Assembly (NCBI RefSeq): GCF_029227915.1
Contig: NC_079880.1
Span: 11,313,501-11,373,500 of the forward strand
Source of the DNA: Hydractinia symbiolongicarpus
Taxonomy: Eukaryota; Cnidaria; Hydrozoa; Anthoathecata; Hydractiniidae
Direction of reading: 5' to 3'
DNA: 60,000 bases
This document shows positions 48,501-59,418 of this stretch, piece by piece (within the stretch, counting starts at the first letter, position 1; each line of letters opens with the position of its first letter). The position numbers and the translations under genes are program-made. The notes below the pieces were generated by a model. It ran no database searches, was not told the DNA's origin, and saw nothing but the letters and a program-made list of their open reading frames with translations.

Positions 48501-49869
48501 AACTTCCGGTCGCAAAATTTAGTTCCATGTTTCCTGCAGCAGGGCTTTCAACTGCCGAAATAAGTTATGCATTTTGCATCAAAAATTCTGTTTCCAAAAA
48601 TTTTTTTTTACATTAATTTTCTATTTGGGCTTTTCAATCGTCAGAAAAGGTCATCAAAAAAAAATTATTTTAGGGTAGAATTTTGTAAGACCATTTTAGG
48701 ACAAACTTTGTAAAATTTATAATAATATAACTATTTTTCGATTCACTGCACACGAGGCATAACTTAAAAAATATGAAAACTATATGACACAGTTAATAGC
48801 CAAATCCTTAACGGTGTATGAAAACTTCTCGGGGCATTCAGGGTTTTTTTCCAAATTAGTTCTATACTTTCATTTTTCCAGAAAGAAAATTTCGATACTC
48901 CCTATGCATCGACGTGGGTAGAACAATGTGAAGACAGAGAACTGCTCACCGTTCCTTTTGGCGGTCAAGAATGGCTTGAAGTGTGTCTGCTGTTTAATGG
49001 AACATTAGACAACATGAAAAACGCCATCACAGTGACGAAAATAGAACGTGTGCAAAACAAATGGCTGTGGAGAAAGTATTGTTTGCAGAAGAAACTCATG
49101 ATTGAGAAAAATGGTACGTTTGTACTATCACAAGCTAGAACTTAATTTTTGTCAGGTTTTACAAACAATGCTATGTTTTAGGCAAGAATAATGTAAATGA
49201 GAAACTACTGTTCCATGGCACCAGAAAAAACAAACCTGTATTAATATGGAAAGGCGAAAACAGTTTTGATCTGCGACATTGTCATGTTGGGAATTGGGGT
49301 AAAGGGGCATATTTTGCAGAGAAAGCTGCGTATTCGATCAATTACGCTTATGAGAGTGGCAGTGGTGAAGATCAAATATTTATGGCAAACGTGTTGACGG
49401 GTGCGTGATTTGTGTGTCCCTATTGATGTTCTTAGCTTAACGAAATTGATCTGTGCCATTTTCTGTAAAAAGGACCGTTTTATGGCAGGCACGTTTTATG
49501 GCAGGCACGTTTACGTTTCTGCACAGTATTTTTATTTCCGTCACTGCAATTTTCAAAAAGCAAATCTTTCTTTAAAAAAGACATGCTCCTCGCATTTGTC
49601 GAGAAAAAGGAATTAGAGTTTCAAAAATTTTCCAAATTTTATGATTTTTTGACTCCAATAAATGCCTAATATGTCTTTTTACAGGATTCAACATTCAGAT
49701 GAAAGGAGATAAGTCTTTGCAACTCCCGCCTGTCAAAGAAACCGATTCAAATGGTATTATAGTGAGATATGATTCAGTGTCTGGTTTGAGTTGGGGTTAT
49801 AAAATCTATGTATTGTATCAACTGGACGTAGCGTATCCATCTTATCTAATCACTTATAAAAAAAATTGA
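45585..49869 (+). CDS. PARP-family ADP-ribosyltransferase with CUE-like and WWE-like domains, 4 exons
   Basis: Exons 45585-46559, 48882-49113, 49182-49400 and 49685-49869; phases agree, 1611 nt, 536 aa. Residues 1-50 resemble a CUE-type ubiquitin-binding fold (TLFPHLSIGEIVKLF). A low-complexity Ser/Thr/Asn linker holds a 14-residue tandem repeat. About 240-325 looks like a WWE domain (DFKWYWKELSDD; ending WHLKRV), which in this family binds (poly)ADP-ribose. Exons 2-4 form the PARP catalytic domain: IERVQNKWLW, His414 in LFHGTRKN, Tyr446 in GKGAYFAEK, and the end AYPSYLITYKKN. NAD-binding His and Tyr are kept. The third catalytic position seems not to be the Glu of polymerising PARPs, so mono-ADP-ribosylation is expected (inference). 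An upstream out-of-frame ATG at 45553 gives a short uORF, and an acceptor TTTTATTAG ends at 45551. Confidence 0.85.
46089..46172 (+). repeat. 42-bp in-frame tandem repeat in PARP exon 1
   Basis: Two units, encoding DSGKGRSYYGLECS and ESGEGRSRYGLECS. It lies in the linker between the CUE-like and WWE-like parts. Confidence 0.9.
46850..47450 (-). pseudogene. Tigger/pogo (DDE_1) transposase C-terminal fragment, frameshifted
   Basis: Minus-strand reading gives the DDE_1-type block LDSFAGQMTKEVLDLYKKEN, then CVPANMTHLLQLLDLTVNGY. After frame changes come WMLDLYNDMTQEGGKN and AGITETFEAGVKGLESLDP down to about 46850. There is an in-frame stop upstream (after VIKEQEK) and at least two frameshifts. 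It lies wholly inside PARP intron 1, on the opposite strand. The N-terminal DNA-binding half is absent. Confidence 0.8.
47578..47768 (+). pseudogene. Orphan exon-like segment, lysine-rich, in PARP intron 1
   Basis: It starts right after an acceptor-like TCTTGCAATGCAG. The frame reads SLPNATKKKKSKDSSAVPSK, then KKPRRDGNIKAMF and GPTREDSRKKKVKPA to a stop at 47768. The lysine-rich composition looks coding and nuclear-protein-like. Its entry phase (1) does not fit PARP exon 1 (phase 0). A second acceptor-like site with open frame follows near 47797. It may be a captured piece of another gene; no family was recognised. Confidence 0.3.
47960..48881. other. PARP intron 1, remaining part
   Basis: Contains a TTTTCGCG...CGCGAAA inverted motif (47976-48000) and a minus-strand open frame at 48018-48215 with no recognised domain. 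Otherwise AT-rich. Confidence 0.35.
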
Positions 49870-50131
49870 TGCACACAGTTCACAATTCATACGCTCACCC
49901 TTGGAATCTATGTATTTCAATTTTTTTTATTATTTTATAATAACATTGATTTTTTGTTTTTTTAAAACTCTAGAGTTTATTTTTTTTCTATAGCTAGTAC
50001 ATTATTTTACTTTCTACTACAAACATCACATTTATTTTCAAGTTTTTTTTTTACATTTGCCCTATGTAACACACAGGATTTACTTGTTATAATTTATGAG
50101 TCACTGCTTTTTTAACCTGCAGTGAACTCGG

Positions 50132-50137
50132 AATAAA
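50132..50137 (+). terminator. PARP polyadenylation signal
   Basis: AATAAA about 260 bp after the stop codon; duplicated at 53480-53485. Confidence 0.5.
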
Positions 50138-51237
50138 GCTGTGTACTGCTAAACAGAGAGAATACAAGTATACTAATACACTTGGCTGAGTGACTATGGC
50201 TGTCTATGGCAAAAAATCACTGGTAACTTATGCCTCGTGCATTGTATCCCAAATCATGGTGCGATGCTAAGATTTGCTTTATAATGAATAATCACAAAGC
50301 GGAAGTTCCTTTCATTAATTATTTTAAAGATGTATGGAGTTTGTTATGTTTAAAATAGTAGCCTTTTACTGAGCGATGTTATTTTCTATATGTAAAACTC
50401 AAAGCAGTACCTTAAATATTTGCATATAGGATGTCACTGTAATCATTCCATTGTACTAGTTAAATCTGTAAAGTAACAAAGTATTTTAACAAAAACTACG
50501 CATTTTTTCAATTGACATGTACAAAATCTAAATTTAAAAAAATTACAAGCAATATAATTATTAAAAGATTAACTGCGTGTTAAAATTAGAAGTTATTTAT
50601 AATATGTTCAGGTGACAAACAGAGAATAGAAGAAACCAGTGGTAAAATAAGAGAATTTTTTTTTTTTTTTACATTTCACCACTTTCAATTTTTTCTCTCA
50701 TTTTTTTATTTTTTATTATTTTAGTGTACTCCCCAGAAACGTGGTTTTCTTACAATTTGTGTCAAGTTTGTGAAAATGACCACCAAATGCATTAATTTAA
50801 AAGTACCTCTTGCAAACTGCTATTTTTAACCTTTTCCGATTTAAATTAAAATAAGTTTAGCAAATATTTATTTTGTTTTAATAAACATATTTTTTTTGCT
50901 ATTTGTGTAACTTCTTGTGAGAGAGAACAGTACACAGTAGGCCCAAATAAATGAATTTTAATTTCAGGTTGTAATCTATCTATATTTTAATACCAATAAA
51001 TGTCAGTATGTCACGCAAAAGGGTACGGCTAGTAGCAAGTGCAATTAAAAAAAATCAACTAATTTATAGGTTAATTTAAAGGAACTGATTTTTAATTTGG
51101 ATTTATAAATTTTCCTTTAGTTTTTAGAATTTACTCTTCACAAACCACCCCGCTTGACTTTTTGGGTTAAAACTTTTCGGAATAGGGCAGTGTGCATTTT
51201 ACCGAAATAATTGAATATTGTAATTTTTTATGATGGA

Positions 51238-51825
51238 CTAGTCGATAAGGCCCGTGGAAAAATCCACTTAGGCAGAAGGACAATGGAAAAACAGGTTGTT
51301 TTAGTTTTTTTGCTGACGTCAGCAGTGCAAATACAAAATAAATATAATTTTTTAGAAATTTGTATACCTGTTGCCTTCATCGTATAGATCTTGAAATGCT
51401 GATCAAGAAAATGTATATGATCATGTATCTTTGACAAACGGTTGCAGAGATATCAAGGTTTAAAGGTTTTTGATGACGTCATCAAACCGTCCATTCCGAA
51501 ACGGATTCGGGGACCCAGGTTTGAAAAACTTACCCAAATTGGTCCCAGGTTGTCCCTAGTTACCCACGCGGTGAAAAAACATTGACGTCACCACTTCGTT
51601 TCCAAGTTATTTGGCCTCAAAATTTTAAGTGCAATGTAATGGCTTCACTAATCTTAATTAACTTTCCTTTGACGTCAATACCATTTTATCGGTAAAGTTT
51701 GGTAAATTACAAAACAATTTTATAGGCGATGTTTTATAGAATTTGTTAAAGAAAATTTTGAAGAATGTAATCCACTTTGCAAAAGTGACAGACAGACACA
51801 CGGAACTGGCGTATTATTATATAGA
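51238..51825 (-). mobile_element. Non-autonomous Helitron
   Basis: On the minus strand it starts TCTATATAATAATACGC (51825) and ends with hairpin GTGGATTTTTCCAC, then GGGCCTTATCGACTAG (51238). Plus-strand flanks are A at 51237 and T at 51826, the A|T insertion rule of Helitrons. The 588-bp interior has no reading frame, but contains GACGTC-rich words (TGATGACGTCATCA). Confidence 0.8.
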
Positions 51826-52348
51826 TAGTTAAGTGTCCTTTATTTTTACATCTTGTGTAAACTGTTGTGAGTGAAGGATGGTAATCAGAACTAAGGGGTT
51901 TCTGCTGAAATTAAAAACTTTTCCAATGTAAGCAGACGCCCAATACATTGCAATTATTTTTATTTGAAATTGTTTGTATTTTGTGTTATCTTGACATATT
52001 TGTATATATTGCTATGTATTTTGTATAGATTTTTATTTAATATGTTGCTGTAACCTTTTGGAATTTAGTGATAAACTCACCCTATTTAATTATCTGGAGA
52101 GTTCTCTATACTACAATACTGAGAGCTAAAATACTAGTTTCCTCAAAAAAAGATTTAAATATATCTTGAGGTCTCTACTACAATACTGAGAGCTAAAAAA
52201 TGATTTAAATATATCTTGAGGTCTCTACTAAAATACAAAACCTGGCTAGCTACAAGAAAATAAAGGCAAACCTGCTTTATGGTTATCTTTTCCTATTTAC
52301 AAGTTTCACATCATTGATCCTCTGGCATTTCACTAGCGCTCCAAAAGG

Positions 52349-52576
52349 TTAATGTGCCTTGGCAGAATGCAGTTCCATCTCATATGCCGTTCTCATCAAC
52401 TTCATGCATGCGTCTTCTGCTGAATCCTTTAAACTCTGCTGTATATTGATCTGTCCCCTTCTCTTTTTTGCACCACTAGGGCCAACATTCTTCCCACCTG
52501 CTACTTACATATTTGTTGCCATGTTTTCATATGAAAGGGCAATTATGTGCGTTTCACCAAGAAGATGGCGATCCAC
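52349..52576 (-). pseudogene. Second exon of a hAT-derived KIAA1586/C17orf113-like gene, duplication copy 1
   Basis: On the minus strand, after acceptor CTTTTCAAG, the frame reads VDRHLLGETHIIALSYEN, then MATNM-stop-VAGGKN, KKRRGQINIQQSLKD and LMRTAYEMELH, ending at a stop. It continues the first exon (57961-58182) in phase 0: ...VVTKHQ + VDRHL completes a Cys/His finger ending in R-H-L...H. The internal TAA makes it a pseudogene. Family assignment is from remembered motif style. Confidence 0.5.
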
Positions 52577-52643
52577 CTTGAAAAGAAATCGCTAAACATT
52601 TGTTAATTATAAATCACGAACACGTGTTTTGAGGAGATATAAA

Positions 52644-52864
52644 TCTCTTATAATAATACGCTAAGTGTGTCTGTCTGTCACTTTTGCAAAGTGGATTACA
52701 TTCTTCAAAATTTTCTTTAACAAATTCTATAAAACATCGCCTATAAAATTGTTCTGTAATTTACCAAACTTTACCGATAAAATAGTATTGACGTCAAAGG
52801 AAAGTTAATTAAGATTAGTGAAGCCATTACAATGCACTTAAAACTTTGAGGCCAAATAACTTGG
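52644..52864 (+). mobile_element. Helitron truncated by the duplication junction
   Basis: Starts TCTCTTATAATAATACGC after an A and stops at the tandem-duplication breakpoint. The full version is 55992-56577. Confidence 0.8.
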
Positions 52865-53032
52865 TATAACTCAGTATTTTTATTTCCGTCACTGCAATTT
52901 TCAAAAAGCAAATCTTTCTTTAAAAAAGACATGCTCCTCGCATTTGTCGAGAAAAAGGAATTAGAGTTTCAAAAATTTTCCAAATTTTATGATTTTTTGA
53001 CTCCAATAAATGCCTAATATGTCTTTTTACAG

Positions 53033-53217
53033 GATTCAACATTCAGATGAAAGGAGATAAGTCTTTGCAACTCCCGCCTGTCAAAGAAACCGATTCAAAT
53101 GGTATTATAGTGAGATATGATTCAGTGTCTGGTTTGAGTTGGGGTTATAAAATCTATGTATTGTATCAACTGGACGTAGCGTATCCATCTTATCTAATCA
53201 CTTATAAAAAAAATTGA
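53033..53217 (+). pseudogene. Duplicated last exon of the PARP gene
   Basis: Exact copy of 49685-49869 with its acceptor and polypyrimidine tract. It encodes the same 60 C-terminal residues to the stop. It lies beyond the polyadenylation signal of the first copy, so it is probably silent, but it could act as an alternative identical last exon. Confidence 0.85.
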
Positions 53218-54585
53218 TGCACACAGTTCACAATTCATACGCTCACCCTTGGAATCTATGTATTTCAATTTTTTTTATTATTTTATAATAACATTGATTT
53301 TTTGTTTTTTTAAAACTCTAGAGTTTATTTTTTTTCTATAGCTAGTACATTATTTTACTTTCTACTACAAACATCACATTTATTTTCAAGTTTTTTTTTT
53401 ACATTTGCCCTATGTAACACACAGGATTTACTTGTTATAATTTATGAGTCACTGCTTTTTTAACCTGCAGTGAACTCGGAATAAAGCTGTGTACTGCTAA
53501 ACAGAGAGAATACAAGTATACTAATACACTTGGCTGAGTGACTATGGCTGTCTATGGCAAAAAATCACTGGTAACTTATGCCTCGTGCATTGTATCCCAA
53601 ATCATGGTGCGATGCTAAGATTTGCTTTATAATGAATAATCACAAAGCGGAAGTTCCTTTCATTAATTATTTTAAAGATGTATGGAGTTTGTTATGTTTA
53701 AAATAGTAGCCTTTTACTGAGCGATGTTATTTTCTATATGTAAAACTCAAAGCAGTACCTTAAATATTTGCATATAGGATGTCACTGTAATCATTCCATT
53801 GTACTAGTTAAATCTGTAAAGTAACAAAGTATTTTAACAAAAACTACGCATTTTTTCAATTGACATGTACAAAATCTAAATTTAAAAAAATTACAAGCAA
53901 TATAATTATTAAAAGATTAACTGCGTGTTAAAATTAGAAGTTATTTATAATATGTTCAGGTGACAAACAGAGAATAGAAGAAACCAGTGGTAAAATAAGA
54001 GAAATTTTTTTTTTTTTTACATTTCACCACTTTCAATTTTTTCTCTCATTTTTTTATTTTTTATTATTTTAGTGTACTCCCCAGAAACGTGGTTTTCTTA
54101 CAATTTGTGTCAAGTTTGTGAAAATGACCACCAAATGCATTAATTTAAAAGTACCTCTTGCAAACTGCTATTTTTAACCTTTTCCGATTTAAATTAAAAT
54201 AAGTTTAGCAAATATTTATTTTGTTTTAATAAACATATTTTTTTTGCTATTTGTGTAACTTCTTGTGAGAGAGAACAGTACACAGTAGGCCCAAATAAAT
54301 GAATTTTAATTTCAGGTTGTAATCTATCTATATTTTAATACCAATAAATGTCAGTATGTCACGCAAAAGGGTACGGCTAGTAGCAAGTGCAATTAAAAAA
54401 AATCAACTAATTTATAGGTTAATTTAAAGGAACTGATTTTTAATTTGGATTTATAAATTTTCCTTTAGTTTTTAGAATTTACTCTTCACAAACCACCCCG
54501 CTTGACTTTTTGGGTTAAAACTTTTCGGAATAGGGCAGTGTGCATTTTACCGAAATAATTGAATATTGTAATTTTTTATGATGGA

Positions 54586-55173
54586 CTAGTCGATAAGGCC
54601 CGTGGAAAAATCCACTTAGGCAGAAGGACAATGGAAAAACAGGTTGTTTTAGTTTTTTTGCTGACGTCAGCAGTGCAAATACAAAATAAATATAATTTTT
54701 TAGAAATTTGTATACCTGTTGCCTTCATCGTATAGATCTTGAAATGCTGATCAAGAAAATGTATATGATCATGTATCTTTGACAAACGGTTGCAGAGATA
54801 TCAAGGTTTAAAGGTTTTTGATGACGTCATCAAACCGTCCATTCCGAAACGGATTCGGGGACCCAGGTTTGAAAAACTTACCCAAATTGGTCCCAGGTTG
54901 TCCCTAGTTACCCACGCGGTGAAAAAACATTGACGTCACCACTTCGTTTCCAAGTTATTTGGCCTCAAAATTTTAAGTGCAATGTAATGGCTTCACTAAT
55001 CTTAATTAACTTTCCTTTGACGTCAATACCATTTTATCGGTAAAGTTTGGTAAATTACAAAACAATTTTATAGGCGATGTTTTATAGAATTTGTTAAAGA
55101 AAATTTTGAAGAATGTAATCCACTTTGCAAAAGTGACAGACAGACACACGGAACTGGCGTATTATTATATAGA
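54586..55173 (-). mobile_element. Non-autonomous Helitron, duplication copy
   Basis: Same as 51238-51825, shifted by 3348. Confidence 0.8.
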
Positions 55174-55696
55174 TAGTTAAGTGTCCTTTATTTTTACATC
55201 TTGTGTAAACTGTTGTGAGTGAAGGATGGTAATCAGAACTAAGGGGTTTCTGCTGAAATTAAAAACTTTTCCAATGTAAGCAGACGCCCAATACATTGCA
55301 ATTATTTTTATTTGAAATTGTTTGTATTTTGTGTTATCTTGACATATTTGTATATATTGCTATGTATTTTGTATAGATTTTTATTTAATATGTTGCTGTA
55401 ACCTTTTGGAATTTAGTGATAAACTCACCCTATTTAATTATCTGGAGAGTTCTCTATACTACAATACTGAGAGCTAAAATACTAGTTTCCTCAAAAAAAG
55501 ATTTAAATATATCTTGAGGTCTCTACTACAATACTGAGAGCTAAAAAATGATTTAAATATATCTTGAGGTCTCTACTAAAATACAAAACCTGGCTAGCTA
55601 CAAGAAAATAAAGGCAAACCTGCTTTATGGTTATCTTTTCCTATTTACAAGTTTCACATCATTGATCCTCTGGCATTTCACTAGCGCTCCAAAAGG

Positions 55697-55924
55697 TTAA
55701 TGTGCCTTGGCAGAATGCAGTTCCATCTCATATGCCGTTCTCATCAACTTCATGCATGCGTCTTCTGCTGAATCCTTTAAACTCTGCTGTATATTGATCT
55801 GTCCCCTTCTCTTTTTTGCACCACTAGGGCCAACATTCTTCCCACCTGCTACTTACATATTTGTTGCCATGTTTTCATATGAAAGGGCAATTATGTGCGT
55901 TTCACCAAGAAGATGGCGATCCAC
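55697..55924 (-). pseudogene. Second exon of the hAT-derived gene, duplication copy 2
   Basis: Identical to 52349-52576, including the internal stop. It is the copy nearer to the first exon. Confidence 0.5.
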
Positions 55925-55991
55925 CTTGAAAAGAAATCGCTAAACATTTGTTAATTATAAATCACGAACACGTGTTTTGAGGAGATATAAA

Positions 55992-56577
55992 TCTCTTATA
56001 ATAATACGCTAAGTGTGTCTGTCTGTCACTTTTGCAAAGTGGATTACATTCTTCAAAATTTTCTTTAACAAATTCTATAAAACATCGCCTATAAAATTGT
56101 TCTGTAATTTACCAAACTTTACCGATAAAATAGTATTGACGTCAAAGGAAAGTTAATTAAGATTAGTGAAGCCATTACAATGCACTTAAAACTTTGAGGC
56201 CAAATAACTTGGAAACGAGGTGGTGACGTCAATGTTTTTTCACCGCGTGGGTAACTAGGGACAACCTGGGACCAATTTGGGTAAGTTTTTTAAACCTGGG
56301 TTCCCGAATCCGTTTCGGAATGGACGGTTTGATGACGTCATCAAAAAACCTTTAAACCTTGATATCTCTGCAACCGTTTGTCAAAGATACATGATCATAT
56401 ACATTTTCTTGATCAGCATTTCAAGATCTATACGATGAAGGCAACAGGTATACATATTTCTGAAAATTTTTTTTTGGGTTTTCACAGGTCTCTGCTGATG
56501 TCTGCAAAATTTAAATGATGGTTGTTTTTCTCTGTTATCCTGCCTAAGTGGATTTTTCCACGGGCCTTATCGACTAG
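55992..56577 (+). mobile_element. Helitron array unit 1
   Basis: Begins TCTCTTATAATAATACGC after A (55991). Ends hairpin GTGGATTTTTCCAC, then CTAG at 56577, directly joined to the next unit. Confidence 0.82.
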
Positions 56578-57313
56578 TCTATATAATAATACGCCAGTTC
56601 CGTGTGTCTGTAACAGGCAAAGTAGATATGTTCATTTTCCTTTGATCTTACCGAAAAATGCATGTCTAATATGTTGAATTTTCTGACGTTACTGCGCGAC
56701 GTCAATAACACTACCTTAACGTCAATATCCTATATTAAATTGATGAAGCCATTCCAGTGCATTTAAAAATTTTGAGGCCAAATAACTTGGAAACGAGTTG
56801 GTGACGTCAATGTTTTTTAACCGCGTCAGTAACTAGGGACCACCTGGGACCAATTTGGGTAATTTTCCAAACCTGGGTCCCCAAATCCGTTTCGGAATGT
56901 ACGGGTTTATGACGTCATCAAAAAACCTTTAAATCTCAATATTTCCGTAACCGTTGGTCAAAAGTAAATGATCCTATACATTTTCTTGATCAGCGTTTCA
57001 AGATCTATACGAGGGAGGCAACAGGTACATGAATTTCTAAAAAAAAAATTTTTTGTGTTTTTACGGGCCTTTGCTGACGTCAGCACAATTTTTAAACACT
57101 TATATCTCTTTTTGCGTTCCTCGAAAACATATTATCCTACACATTATTTTGATCAGCGTGATTCAACCTCTACATATTACAATAAAATAATAAAATAAAT
57201 TTCTCTAACTTTTTTGGGATCTTCACTGCTGACGTCAGCAAAACATCTAAAACAACCTATTTTTCTATTGCCCATCTGCCTAAGTGGATTTCTCCACGGG
57301 CCTTATCGACTAG
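56578..57313 (+). mobile_element. Helitron array unit 2
   Basis: Begins TCTATATAATAATACGCC immediately after the preceding CTAG and ends CTAG at 57313. At 736 bp it is longer and more diverged than units 1 and 3, with an extra segment around 57060-57240. Confidence 0.82.
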
Positions 57314-57909
57314 TCTATATAATAATACGCTAATTCCGTGTGTCTGTCTGTCACTTTTGCAAAGTGGATTACATTCTTCAAAATTTTCTTTAACAAATTC
57401 TATAAAACATCGCCTATAAAATTGTTCTGTAATTTACCAAACTTTACCGATAAAATAGTATTGACGTCAAAGGAAAGTTAATTAAGATTAGTGAAGCCAT
57501 TACAATGCACTTAAAACTTTGAGGCCAAATAACTTGGAAACGAGGTGGTGACGTCAATGTTTTTTTACCGCGGGGGTAACTAGGGACAACCTGGGACCAA
57601 TTTGGGTAAGTTTTTCAAACCTGGGTCCCCGAATCCGTTTCGGAATGGACGGTTTGATGACGTCATCAAAAAACCTTTAAACCTTGATATCTCTGCAACC
57701 GTTTGTCAAAGATACATGATCATATGCATTTTCTTGATCAGCATTTCAAGATCTATACGATGAAGGCAACAGGTATACATATTTCTGAAAATTTTTTTTT
57801 TGGTTTTCACAGGTCTCTGCTGATGTCTGCAAAATTTAAAGTTGAATTTAAAGTTGTTTTTCTCTGTTATCCTGCCTAAGTGGATTTTTCCACGGGCCTT
57901 ATCGACTAG
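57314..57909 (+). mobile_element. Helitron array unit 3
   Basis: Begins TCTATATAATAATACGC and ends CTAG at 57909, followed by host T (57910). Very close to unit 1 over its length. Confidence 0.82.
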
Positions 57910-57960
57910 TTAAATAATAATGGAAAAATGATGGTAGTACAATATCAAACTAAGTAATGC

Positions 57961-58182
57961 CTGGTGCTTTGTGACAACAGATCTATCTATGAATGCTTTT
58001 AATGAATTGAATACTGCTCCTTTCACAGATATTTTGTTTTTGTGTTTTGCACACATTTTACACCAGATAAAATTCACGTACGTCTTTCCGTTTTCACTTA
58101 TCGTCTTGTGTCTGATAACCGCTTCTTTTTCCCACGAAAGGAAAGTGCTTAATTCTTTTCCCTTTTTTTCTGTCATGTTCAA
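57961..58182 (-). CDS. First exon of a hAT-derived KIAA1586/C17orf113-like protein (pseudogene likely)
   Basis: 74 codons from ATG at 58182 (or the second Met at 58176): MNMTEKKGKELSTFLSWEKE, then TYVNFIWCKMCAKHK with a C-x2-C pair, and FNSLKAFIDRSVVTKHQ. The finger is completed by exon 2 (VDRHL...H), as in BED/TTF-like zinc fingers at the N-terminus of hAT-derived proteins. The exon end CAG is followed on the minus strand by GCATTA, so the donor would be GC. The open frame past this point is probably intron. The Helitron array separates it from exon 2. Confidence 0.5.
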
Positions 58183-58629
58183 CGATGCAGCTCTCCTTAC
58201 CGCGTGGCGAATTCAAATGACTGCTTGATCATTCAACTTCTCAAACAGCTGATAATAAAGAAGCGATAGCTATTACGCCATTTTGTTTTTTCGAATATAT
58301 TTCATACATCTTTTGTTAAACGAATTCGCAAGGTACCTTCGCGATTCGATTGTGTAATATTTTTTTATCTCCACCCGCTTGAAAATTTTGACGTAACTTA
58401 CGAAAAAAAAAAGACAAAGAAAAAGAAAAAACGCGCGTAGTTGCATTTTGCTTTGATATCTATTAAAATCAATTAAAGTTTGCAACGCTTAAAATAATTA
58501 TTACAGGCGGAAGAGACACACAATTATTTCCAAGCACAAGCGACCGACGTTCCATTACCAGTGCGAATGCTCTCACTCAGAGATATTTCATAATAAAATG
58601 AATTAAATATTTTTTTGAGACCATGGAGT
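58183..58629. other. 5' flank of the minus-strand gene, non-coding
   Basis: No further exon recognised. Confidence 0.35.
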
Positions 58630-58890
58630 GTTGTAAATAAAAAAAAAACTTTCTTTCATTTGACAAAACAATTCGAAAGCATAGCAGGTCTTTATGCTAC
58701 AAGTGTTATTTTTATTTAAACAATTTTTTTTAAAAAAAAAAAACATGCGTTGTATTTTTTTCTGTATAAATTTTGATAAAATGTAGCTAAATTTTCAGAG
58801 TGAATTTTAAAGTTTTTTTTGAGCCACTTGGATAAACTTAAAAGATATTTTTTTAATTTGAAAAAGAAGCATATTTTTTCCTATTCGCTT
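58630..58890 (+). repeat. Dispersed ~250-bp repeat, copy 2
   Basis: Partner of 17395-17650, same orientation, diverged and with longer poly-T/A tracts. Confidence 0.6.
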
Positions 58891-59336
58891 GTGATGACTT
58901 TACAAATAATAAATAATAATACAAACTTAAAACTTATTTTGTGTTTTATGTTTTAAGTTTGCTTTAGCGATGGTATTTTTGCGATTTAATTGGCTAATTA
59001 AAATACGCAGCCTTACTTTGTTTTTTGACAACGCCGCCTGACACATTTCTTTACTTGTGGTGAGTGTGATCAGGTTACGAAACTACCATGATGGCACATG
59101 GCAAATAAAAACAAAACAAAATAGATGCCGAACGAAGGTTGATTAAAAGAGACAGATTATATTTGAATTATCTCGTTATTTTGCATGTTTGGATTTCAAT
59201 TTTTGAAGTTATAATAAGGGAGATGTAGCTACAGAAACATGCTTATTTTGTTTTATATGTTTAAAGGCTTTTGCAGTCTTGGGGTTCTCATTGGTTAAAT
59301 CGTCCCCACCTTTTAAGAACGCCAAAATACTTTCTA

Positions 59337-59418
59337 GGCGTGCGATCTTACGCACGCCAAAAACAATAATGGCGTGTGCGGAGGCGTGAACATCGCACGC
59401 CATTCCTGTCCAAGCCTG
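59337..59418 (+). repeat. Hairpin-bearing right end of the TIR family
   Basis: Module A 59337-59358 (GGCGTGCGATCTTACGCACG) and module B 59371-59401, then the terminal ATTCCTGTCCAAGCCTG ending at 59418. No left end with a matching AATGAA duplication was found in this window. Confidence 0.6.

Larger units (their letters stand above)
49524..52864. repeat. Tandem duplication of 3.34 kb, copy 1
   Basis: Identical by eye to 52872-56212 at a constant offset of 3348, with one base difference noticed (T at 50656 against A in copy 2, next to a poly-T run). It includes the 3' part of PARP intron 3, PARP exon 4, its 3' flank, one whole and one partial Helitron, and the second exon of the minus-strand hAT-like gene. 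Seven extra bases (TATAACT, 52865-52871) sit at the junction. Confidence 0.95.
52872..56212. repeat. Tandem duplication of 3.34 kb, copy 2
   Basis: See copy 1. The right border continues into the rest of the Helitron, so copy 2 keeps the original right flank and copy 1 keeps the original left flank. Confidence 0.95.

Noticed and set aside
54576-55943. Duplicate open frames of 69 and 78 codons repeated at 51228 and 52359
   Set aside because: They are shadow frames of the Helitron and of the antisense hAT-like exon in the tandem duplication.
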